From the NCBI GenBank assembly GCA_045599325.1, contig JAZRVT010000024.1:1-28940 (forward strand): a stretch of DNA of 28,940 bases, in the 5' to 3' direction. This stretch comes from Cacconaster sp045599325 (GTDB taxonomy: Bacteria; Bacteroidota; Bacteroidia; Bacteroidales; UBA932). Made by a program: the position numbers and the translations under genes. The notes under the pieces were generated by a model. That model was not told where the DNA came from and searched no databases. It saw only the letters and a list, made by a program, of their open reading frames with translations. This document shows positions 7,350-13,921 of this stretch, in pieces; the stretch's first letter is position 1, and every line of letters begins with the position of its first letter.

Positions 7350-8237
7350 TTAGTAGTCTTCAACCGGTGTGGCCGCAGCCAGGTCGAGAAGCTCAGGATT
7401 GCTGAGCAGATGCTTCAGGAGCCTGAGACTCTTTGCGAAGTAATAGCCGTCTGCGATGCGCTCGTCGACGGTGAGCCCCAGCTTGAGGGTGTCGCGCATC
7501 TCATATGTGCCGTCTGCGTTGAATGCAGGACGGAGCTTCTTCTCGCTGATTGCGACAAAGAACGAGCAGGTGCCCCACTCATAGAGGTGGTGGTAGTCGG
7601 CCTTCATCTTCACGCTTCCGAGATTAGAGATGAAAACGCTGGAATAGCAGGGGTCATCCTTCCTGAGTCCCTTCGGATAGCGGCCGAAATACTCCAGCAT
7701 CCTGAGGAAACTGAATATGATCTTCAGGACAAAGCGCGGCAGATGCTGCAGGGCGTTCATCTTTGCCGTGGAGCCCTCCGTCTCCGCGTCGACGCGCACC
7801 TTGGTCACAATGTCCCTGACATAGTCGTGGATCTGGTCGACCACGGAGCCTCCTTCCTGATCTATCCTGACGGTTGCCAGCGCCTCGCCGGTGTCGGCCG
7901 TCAGGCTTTTGCGCACCACGAAGGAGAGGTCCACGAAACGCTTCTGGAAGAGCCTGTGGCCGGAATAGAAACGGTTCATCTTCGGCCTGAGGACAAGAGT
8001 CTTGGCGATGGCGGCGGCTATGACGTGGAACCAGGTGTACTTGAAATCCGGATTCTCTGAATTTTTCCTTTCGATATATTCAGTCACCGCGTCGAGTTCG
8101 ATGACTTCACCGAGCACTGCCTCATTGTCGCAGCGTCTTGGGAACATATACGGAGTGATGGCGTGGAGGGAGTCCTGGTCTTTTACAAAGATGCGGTCAT
8201 AGCGGTCCCTTCTGTCAAGTTTTTTGAAGTCAGACAT
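7350..8237 (-). CDS. E2-like (2-oxoacid dehydrogenase/CAT-fold) acyltransferase, catalytic His replaced
   Basis: This 295-aa protein corresponds to the E2 acyltransferase catalytic domain alone, with no lipoyl or E1/E3-binding domain. Family landmarks are FHVIAAAIAKTL with a downstream NRF, FISNLGSV (about residues 202-209), and the C-terminal LTVDERIADG. In active E2 and chloramphenicol acetyltransferase enzymes that last motif is HxxxDG with a catalytic histidine; here the position is Glu259, followed by IADG (Asp263, Gly264). Residues 169-185 are hydrophobic. It is upstream of and close to the acyl-CoA synthetase, so it may bind or transfer the activated acyl group, or may have lost catalysis. 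No E1 or E3 genes are present. The function is unproven. Confidence 0.75.
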   Translation of the reverse strand: MSDFKKLDRRDRYDRIFVKDQDSLHAITPYMFPRRCDNEAVLGEVIELDAVTEYIERKNSENPDFKYTWFHVIAAAIAKTLVLRPKMNRFYSGHRLFQKRFVDLSFVVRKSLTADTGEALATVRIDQEGGSVVDQIHDYVRDIVTKVRVDAETEGSTAKMNALQHLPRFVLKIIFSFLRMLEYFGRYPKGLRKDDPCYSSVFISNLGSVKMKADYHHLYEWGTCSFFVAISEKKLRPAFNADGTYEMRDTLKLGLTVDERIADGYYFAKSLRLLKHLLSNPELLDLAAATPVEDY

Positions 8238-8259
8238 TGTTCGGGTTCAGGTTAGGGCG

Positions 8260-8267
8260 TAAAGGTA
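8260..8267 (-). promoter_or_regulatory. Possible -7 element for the E2-like gene
   Basis: TACCTTTA on the minus strand differs from TAnnTTTG only in the last base and lies 22 nt upstream of the ATG at 8237. No convincing -33 box was found. Confidence 0.35.
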
Positions 8268-8272
8268 GGCAT

Positions 8273-8890
8273 TTATCTCGATATAACAACTATCTTCTTC
8301 CCTGAGAACCAGCCGTCACCGAACCAGGAAGAGATGTCGGCCTGCCAGAACCGGGCCGGGTCTATGTGCCATTTCCTTGCGCAGGCGGCTGTCTCAGCGT
8401 CAAGGTCGCCGCCCTTGAGACATATTGCAGCGCAGTTGAATTTTCCCTTTATCCACGGATAGAAGTCGGAAAGGTCAGCGACCGCCCGCGACACTACATA
8501 GTCGAAAGGGCCATCGAGCTGTTCCGCCCTGCAGTTGATGCACTCCACGTTTTCCAGGCCGAGAGACTCCGCCACCGCAGATGCGACTTTGACCTTCTTG
8601 CCCACTGAATCGCAGAGCGTGAAGCGGCATTCAGGGAACATCACGGCGAGCGGTATTCCAGGAAACCCTCCGCCGCATCCCAGGTCAAGGATGGCGGTGC
8701 CCGCCGGGAATTTCACGATGCGGCTGACAGCGAGGCTGTGGACCACGTGGTGAAGGTAGAAATTGTCGATATCCTTGCGGGAGATGACATTTATCTTCTC
8801 ATTCCACTCCCTGTAGAGCGGCTCCATTGCCGCATACTTCTCAAGCTGGTCCGGAGTGAGGTCCGGGAAATATTCCTTAAGGTCAATCAT
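8273..8890 (-). CDS. rsmG: 16S rRNA (guanine527-N7)-methyltransferase RsmG
   Basis: This 205-aa SAM-dependent enzyme methylates G527 of 16S rRNA. Diagnostic segments are NVISRKDIDNFYLHHVVHSL near the N-terminus, the SAM loop DLGCGGGFPGIPLAV, the DS..KK motif after strand 2, and SRAVA after strand 4. The frame is open 14 codons further upstream, but MIDLKEYFP is the better start and overlaps the sigma factor stop by 8 nt (8883-8890), suggesting translational coupling. Length is typical. It is the last gene of the polA-sigma-rsmG chain. Confidence 0.93.
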   Translation of the reverse strand: MIDLKEYFPDLTPDQLEKYAAMEPLYREWNEKINVISRKDIDNFYLHHVVHSLAVSRIVKFPAGTAILDLGCGGGFPGIPLAVMFPECRFTLCDSVGKKVKVASAVAESLGLENVECINCRAEQLDGPFDYVVSRAVADLSDFYPWIKGKFNCAAICLKGGDLDAETAACARKWHIDPARFWQADISSWFGDGWFSGKKIVVISR

Positions 8891-9464
8891 TCCTTTTAAT
8901 CGAGATATTCTGGCGGAGCATCTCCCTCGCACGGCTGATGCGGGTCTTTACCGTGTTGAGCGGCAGGCCGAGCTCGAGGGCGATGTCATCGTAGGCCATG
9001 TCCTTGATGAAACGGCACTCCGCCACCTTCATATACTTTTCCGGGAGGGCGTGTATGCTGTCTATCAGACGGCTGACGGCCTGGTCCACTATCACCTCCT
9101 CTTCCGGCGAGACGCTGCCCTCCATCTCCATCACCTCGGTCTCCTCCGAAATGGGCACTGAAGCGATGGAAGTCCTGTTGCGGCGGAGGTGGTCGATGGA
9201 CTCGTTCTGGGCGATGTTGTAGAGCCAGGTGGAGAAGGCGTAGTGCGGATCATACCTGTCAATGTTCATAAAGGCCTTCTCGAAGCTGCGCTGACATATG
9301 TCCTCCGCATCCTCGACCACTCTCACGAACTTGAGGATATGGGCCATCAGCGGGCCGCGGTACTTCTCCAGAAGCATCGTGAAGGCGCCCTGATGACGGG
9401 CGAGCGCCATTTCGACCAGTTTGCGGTCCTCTATCTTAGTGGGCTTCTCTCCAGTTTTTTCCAT
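8883..9464 (-). CDS. ECF-type RNA polymerase sigma factor
   Basis: This 193-aa sigma-70-family factor has region 2 (about residues 30-95, with EDAEDICQRSFEKAF and FSTWLYNIAQNESIDHLRR) and region 4 (about 140-190, with LPEKYMKV, YDDIALELGLPLNTVKTRISRAR). Region 3 is absent, as in ECF factors. It starts inside the 3' end of polA (29-nt overlap) and overlaps rsmG, so it is probably made from the polA transcript. No anti-sigma gene or FecR-like partner adjoins it, unlike most Bacteroidota ECF factors, which leaves its control unknown. The frame continues 25 codons upstream, but the MEKTGEKP start gives a normal ECF N-terminus. Confidence 0.88.
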   Translation of the reverse strand: MEKTGEKPTKIEDRKLVEMALARHQGAFTMLLEKYRGPLMAHILKFVRVVEDAEDICQRSFEKAFMNIDRYDPHYAFSTWLYNIAQNESIDHLRRNRTSIASVPISEETEVMEMEGSVSPEEEVIVDQAVSRLIDSIHALPEKYMKVAECRFIKDMAYDDIALELGLPLNTVKTRISRAREMLRQNISIKRND

Positions 9465-11997
9465 AGTTGCACTCAACTGTGAGCGGCACCGCCAGCCGGC
9501 AGACACCCTCCATCTCCTGTTTGACGATTTCAATGACACGGTCCCGCTCGTCAGCAGTCACGTCGAAGACCAGTTCGTCGTGGACCTGAAGCACCATCCG
9601 GCTGCGGAGCCCTTCGCGGTGCATCCTGTCGCGGACTGCAATCATTGCGAGTTTTATGATGTCGGCGGCGCTTCCCTGGACCGGAGCGTTGATGGCATTG
9701 CGCTCGGCAAGGCCGCGCACCACCTGATTCTTTGCGTTTATGTCAGGAAGATACCTCTTCCTGGAGAAAATAGTTTCCACATAGCCCCTCTCGCGGGCCC
9801 CCGCTATCGCACCGTCCATATACTCCTTCACGGACGGATAGTTTCTGAAATACTCCTCGATGAAGGTCTTCGCTTCACCGCGCGGGATTCCCATCCTCTG
9901 CGACAGGCCGAAGGCCGATATGCCGTAGATGATGCCGAAGTTGGCCACCTTGGCGCGGCGGCGCTCCTCCGGGGTCACTGCCTCCATATCACCGCCGTGG
10001 AAGATGCGGGCGGCCGTGGCGCGGTGCACGTCCGCGCCGTGGAGGAATCCCTCCACCAGGTGCGGGTCCCGGCTCAGGTGCGCCATCAGCCGGAGCTCTA
10101 TCTGCGAATAGTCGGCAGAGACGATCCATCCGTCCGGGTCGGCAGGCACGAAGGCCTCGCGGATCTTCTGGCCGCGGAGAGTGCGTATCGGGATGTTCTG
10201 CAGATTCGGCCTGACGGAGCTGAGGCGTCCTGTGGCTGTGAGAGCCTGGTTGAAAGTGGTGTGCACACGTCCCGTGCGCGGGTTGACAAGGCCGGGCAGA
10301 GGGTCGAGATATGTTGAGACAAGCTTCTTCACCGCCCTGAACTCCAGAATCTTCCCGACTATCGGATGGCGGTCTGCAAGAGCGCTGAGAGTCTCCTCAT
10401 CGGTAGGATATGAGCCTTTTGAGTTCTTCTTCATCTTCGGGTCAATGGCAAGCTTCTCGAAGAGGACAACCCCGAGCTGTTTCGGCGAGGAGAGATTGAG
10501 CGACGGCTCGCCGGCCAGCTCACGCGCATCCGCCTCGATGCGGCTGACCTCCTCTGTCAGTTCGGCGCTGTAGGCCGAGAGCTGCGCGGTGTCAATCCTG
10601 ACGCCGGCATCCTCCATCTCCGCCAGCACACTTATGAGCGGCATCTCTATGCGGGTGTAGAGCTCCCACATATCCTGCGCCTGAAGCTCCCTGCGGAGCA
10701 GAGGTTCCATCATACCTGCGGCGACGCACTCTCTCGGAGAGGTGCTGTCCTCGAAGTCGAAGAGCATAGCCTGCCCTTCGGCGTCGCGGCTCTCCAGGTC
10801 GACGTTCAGAAGGCTGCGCGCCATAACCGGCAGGGAGTGCGTCCCCTCCGGGTTCAGCAGGTAATGTTCGATCCCGACATCATAGAGATTGCCCCTGAGA
10901 TATATGCTTTTGAGGCCGAAGCCCACCTTGTCGACAGACTCGTCGGCCAGCAGCGCCCGTGCGCGCGAGTCAGAGAGGTCTGTGCGGCAATACCTGTCGC
11001 CGGATGCCAGTATCAGGCCCTCGCCAAGGCGGACAGCTACCTGCGAAGCGGCGCGCGCGAGCCGTTCGACCTCTGCAAAAGAGACCTCGACAGGATTGAG
11101 CTCCTTCATCTTCGGAGCCTCCGCCACGGCGCCCGCCGGCAGAAGCCCTGTCAGCGAGTTCATCTCATATCTGGCGATCAGTTCGCCCATCTTCGCGCTG
11201 TCCGGAGCGCATATCTCCAGATCGGCGGCAGTCACATCTATGTCGACGTCAGTCTTTATGGTGACAAGGGTCTTGCTGAGCCCCAGATGCGGCCGGGCCT
11301 CGATGAAGGCCTCGCGCTGCTTCGGGGAGAGTTCGTCGAGATGCTCCAGGATACCCTCGAGCGAGCCGTACTTGGAGACCAGCTTGCGCGCCCCCACCTC
11401 GCCCACTCCGGCCACACCCTTCACGTTGTCGGCGGAGTCGCCCCAGATGGCCAGGATGTCGATCACCTGCTCCGGGCGGCAGATGCCGAAGCGGCTGCAG
11501 ATATCCTCACGTGTGACTATTTCATTTTCAGAACCCGCCTTGCCGGGCTTGTACTGGCTGATGTTCTCCCCTATTATCTGTCCGAGGTCCTTGTCAGGGG
11601 TGACCATATATACCTCGAAGCCCTCCTTGGCGAAGCGTTTCGCGACAGTGCCGATGACATCGTCGGCCTCGAAGCCCGGCTTCATCAGCACAGGGATGTT
11701 GAGCGCCCCGACAATCTCCGTCAGCGGCTCGAGCGCCTCCTTGACAAGTTCAGGAGTGGCGCTTCGGGTGGCCTTGTACTCAGGGTCGAGTTCGTGGCGG
11801 AAGGTCTTTGCAGGGGGGTCGAACATCACTGCGATATGAGTGGGCTTCTCCCGGGCGATGAGTTCCAGCAGATACTTGGTGAACCCGAATATGATTGAGG
11901 TGTCCTCCCCCTTCGAATTGACCATAGGTCTCCGGAGGAAGGCATAGTACATCCTGAAGATCAGAGAATGGCCGTCAATGAGATATAGAGTTTTCAT
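9436..11997 (-). CDS. polA: DNA polymerase I, proofreading domain apparently degenerate
   Basis: This 853-aa polymerase fills repair and Okazaki gaps. The N-terminal 5' nuclease (residues 1 to about 275) keeps its acidic sites: LIDGHSL, MFDPPAKTFR, EADDVIG, TPDKDLG and WGDSADNVKG. The C-terminal polymerase keeps motif A (DYSQIELR), the O-helix (RRRAKVANFGIIYG) and motif C (VHDE). Between them, about residues 290-440, the 3'-5' exonuclease region is shortened, and the expected DTE motif is replaced by VAVRLGEG; the other metal-binding Asp positions are also not evident. This resembles Taq-like enzymes without proofreading. The longer frame begins with TTG at 12000; ATG at 11997 (MKTLYLIDG) is the natural start. 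The end overlaps the sigma gene. Confidence 0.95.
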   Translation of the reverse strand: MKTLYLIDGHSLIFRMYYAFLRRPMVNSKGEDTSIIFGFTKYLLELIAREKPTHIAVMFDPPAKTFRHELDPEYKATRSATPELVKEALEPLTEIVGALNIPVLMKPGFEADDVIGTVAKRFAKEGFEVYMVTPDKDLGQIIGENISQYKPGKAGSENEIVTREDICSRFGICRPEQVIDILAIWGDSADNVKGVAGVGEVGARKLVSKYGSLEGILEHLDELSPKQREAFIEARPHLGLSKTLVTIKTDVDIDVTAADLEICAPDSAKMGELIARYEMNSLTGLLPAGAVAEAPKMKELNPVEVSFAEVERLARAASQVAVRLGEGLILASGDRYCRTDLSDSRARALLADESVDKVGFGLKSIYLRGNLYDVGIEHYLLNPEGTHSLPVMARSLLNVDLESRDAEGQAMLFDFEDSTSPRECVAAGMMEPLLRRELQAQDMWELYTRIEMPLISVLAEMEDAGVRIDTAQLSAYSAELTEEVSRIEADARELAGEPSLNLSSPKQLGVVLFEKLAIDPKMKKNSKGSYPTDEETLSALADRHPIVGKILEFRAVKKLVSTYLDPLPGLVNPRTGRVHTTFNQALTATGRLSSVRPNLQNIPIRTLRGQKIREAFVPADPDGWIVSADYSQIELRLMAHLSRDPHLVEGFLHGADVHRATAARIFHGGDMEAVTPEERRRAKVANFGIIYGISAFGLSQRMGIPRGEAKTFIEEYFRNYPSVKEYMDGAIAGARERGYVETIFSRKRYLPDINAKNQVVRGLAERNAINAPVQGSAADIIKLAMIAVRDRMHREGLRSRMVLQVHDELVFDVTADERDRVIEIVKQEMEGVCRLAVPLTVECNYGKNWREAH

Positions 11998-12028
11998 CAA
12001 GGTGAAGTGCCGGATTTTAATGAAGTGT

Positions 12029-12036
12029 CAAAATTA
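12029..12036 (-). promoter_or_regulatory. -7 element for polA
   Basis: TAATTTTG on the minus strand matches TAnnTTTG and lies 31 nt upstream of the polA ATG. It is only 21 bp from the -7 element of the divergent PASTA gene, so the two promoters overlap. Confidence 0.55.
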
Positions 12037-12057
12037 GAAAAATTGGAATAATATTCC

Positions 12058-12065
12058 TAACTTTG
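12058..12065 (+). promoter_or_regulatory. -7 element for PASTA gene, implying a near-leaderless mRNA
   Basis: TAACTTTG is followed by only 6 nt before the ATG at 12072. Because the -7 element ends a few bases before the transcription start, the mRNA would have almost no 5' leader. No clear TTTG box lies 18-21 nt upstream. Confidence 0.55.
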
Positions 12066-12071
12066 TGTGAT

Positions 12072-12872
12072 ATGGCAAAGAATGATACAGAAAACAGCAA
12101 GTCCGGCGACCGCTGGGTGCTGAAGAATATAGTCAAGGCAGTGCTCTTCTTCGCAGTGCTTCTGCTTGCAGTCCAGCTGCTGCTGAAATTCGCGACACGG
12201 CACGGCAAGGAGCAGGAGGTCCCTGACTTCTCCAATATGCCTGTGGCCGAGGCCGAACGCCTCGCCAGCCGCAGCGACGTCAGGGTGGAGGTGACCGACT
12301 CCGTCTTCATCAAGAGGATGGAGCGCGGATATGTCTTCTCCCAGAAGCCCGAAGCCGGCAAGAAGGTCAAGAAGGGGCGCAGAGTGATGCTCACCATCAA
12401 CGCCACCCAGTCCAAGACTGTCCGGATGCCGGACGTGGTGGGCCTCTCGCTCCGCCAGGCAAAGACTGAGATAGAGTCCTGCGGGCTCCACGTAGGCAAG
12501 CTCATCTACCAGAGCGACATCGCCACCAACAACGTGCTCGAGCAGATGCACCGCGGCAAGACCGTCCGCAAGGGCACAGAACTCGAAACCGACAGCGTCA
12601 TCGACCTCGTCCTCGGGCTCAGCGAAGAGGATAACCTGACCTATATCCCATATCTGACAGGCTACACCTACAACGTCGCCAAGGACAACATTCACGACAA
12701 TTCCCTCAATGTGGGCAAAGTCCGTTTCGACGAGACCGTCCATACCTATCAGGACTCCCTCAACGCAGTGGTTTACACCCAGTCCCCGGGCTACAGCGCA
12801 GGCGCTCCGTGCCAGATGGGCACCGCGGTCAGCATCTCGCTGACCTGCAGCCAGGCCAAGATCTCAAGATGA
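12072..12872 (+). CDS. Membrane-anchored PASTA-domain protein
   Basis: This 266-aa protein has a short cytoplasmic N-terminus, one transmembrane helix (about residues 21-41), and three PASTA-like repeats outside. They start at about residue 49 (VPDFSNM), 124 (MPDVVGLSLRQAKTEIES) and 199 (YIPYLTGYTYNVAKDN). PASTA domains bind uncross-linked peptidoglycan or lipid II-like ligands, but there is no kinase or transpeptidase domain here, so a sensing or scaffolding role is likely. The longer frame starts with TTG at 12063; ATG at 12072 is the better start. Its stop overlaps the ATG of the following pseudouridine synthase, a pairing often seen in Bacteroidota. Confidence 0.88.
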   Translation: MAKNDTENSKSGDRWVLKNIVKAVLFFAVLLLAVQLLLKFATRHGKEQEVPDFSNMPVAEAERLASRSDVRVEVTDSVFIKRMERGYVFSQKPEAGKKVKKGRRVMLTINATQSKTVRMPDVVGLSLRQAKTEIESCGLHVGKLIYQSDIATNNVLEQMHRGKTVRKGTELETDSVIDLVLGLSEEDNLTYIPYLTGYTYNVAKDNIHDNSLNVGKVRFDETVHTYQDSLNAVVYTQSPGYSAGAPCQMGTAVSISLTCSQAKISR

Positions 12873-13921
12873 GAGAAGACGAAGAGCTCGAGTTCGAAGA
12901 CGAACAGCAGGAGATGTTCGAGCATTTCCGCTTTGCCGCCGACAAGGGGCAGAGCCAGCTGCGCGTGGACAGATATCTCACCGACCATATGGAGCAGACC
13001 TCGCGGCACCGCATCCAGCTGGCCATCACGGCCGGATATGTGCGGGTGAACGACAAGGTCGTCAAGGCGAACTACAAGGTCAAGCCAGGCGACGTCATCA
13101 CAATCGTGATGCCTTATGAGCGGCGCGGCTGCGAGATAGCACCGGAACCGATCCCACTCGACATAGTTTATGAGGACGACGACGTGCTGGTTATCAACAA
13201 GCCGGCCGGGCTGGTCGTCCATCCGGGCCACGGCCACTACAGCGGCACGCTCGTCAACGCGCTGGCATACCATCTCGGACTCTCGCAGGGGCCGGAAGCG
13301 ACCGACGAGAGGATGGGTATCCTCGTCCACCGCATCGACAAGGACACCTCGGGGCTCCTGCTGGTCGCAAAGAATGACGAAGCCCAGCTGGACCTCGCGA
13401 AGCAGTTCTTCTACCACACCATCGAACGCAGGTATGTGGCCGTCGTATGGGGCAACGTGGCGGAGGACGAAGGCACCATTGAGGGCAACATCGGCCGCGA
13501 CCCGAACGACCGTCTCCGCTTCAAGGTATTTCCGGACGGTTCCCAGGGCAAGCGCGCCGTCACCCATTACCGCGTCCTCGAGCGCTTCGGCTATGTCACA
13601 CTGGTGGAATGCCGCCTCGAGACCGGCAGGACCCACCAGATCCGCGTTCATATGAGCCACATCGGCCACCCTCTCTTCAACGATGACCGTTACGGCGGAG
13701 ACAAGATTCTCCGGGGAACCATCTATGCCAAATACAAGCAGTTCATCGACAACTGCTTCGAGACTCTGCCGCGGCAGGCGCTCCACGCCAAGACCCTCGG
13801 CTTCGTCCACCCCAAGACAAAAGAAAAGATCTCGCTTGACAGCGAGATCCCTTCAGATATGAGCGCGCTTCTGCAGAAGTGGCGTTCCTATTCCACTACC
13901 TTCTCGGACCGCCTCCCATAG
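12869..13921 (+). CDS. rluD: RluD-type 23S rRNA pseudouridine synthase
   Basis: This 350-aa enzyme isomerises specific uridines of large-subunit rRNA. An S4-like RNA-binding domain (about residues 30-85, with LRVDRYLTDH and AGYVRVND) is followed by the RluA-type catalytic domain, with the start signature INKPAGLVVHPG and the catalytic motif HRIDKDTSGLLL (Asp157), then GRTHQIRVH. The ATG shares bases with the stop of the PASTA gene (ATGA), a sign of coupled translation. The frame extends 20 codons upstream inside the PASTA gene but that start is unlikely. The 3' end overlaps the convergent outer-membrane protein gene by 26 bp. Exact uridine targets cannot be told from sequence. Confidence 0.9.
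   Translation: MREDEELEFEDEQQEMFEHFRFAADKGQSQLRVDRYLTDHMEQTSRHRIQLAITAGYVRVNDKVVKANYKVKPGDVITIVMPYERRGCEIAPEPIPLDIVYEDDDVLVINKPAGLVVHPGHGHYSGTLVNALAYHLGLSQGPEATDERMGILVHRIDKDTSGLLLVAKNDEAQLDLAKQFFYHTIERRYVAVVWGNVAEDEGTIEGNIGRDPNDRLRFKVFPDGSQGKRAVTHYRVLERFGYVTLVECRLETGRTHQIRVHMSHIGHPLFNDDRYGGDKILRGTIYAKYKQFIDNCFETLPRQALHAKTLGFVHPKTKEKISLDSEIPSDMSALLQKWRSYSTTFSDRLP

Noticed and set aside
9421..11898. Plus-strand open frames of about 300-350 codons opposite polA
   Set aside because: polA has complete family motifs on the other strand; these frames are composition artefacts of high-GC codons.
12791..13810. Minus-strand frame of 339 codons opposite the pseudouridine synthase
   Set aside because: It mirrors the RluD-type gene, which has the catalytic HRIDKDTSG motif and an ATGA-coupled start.
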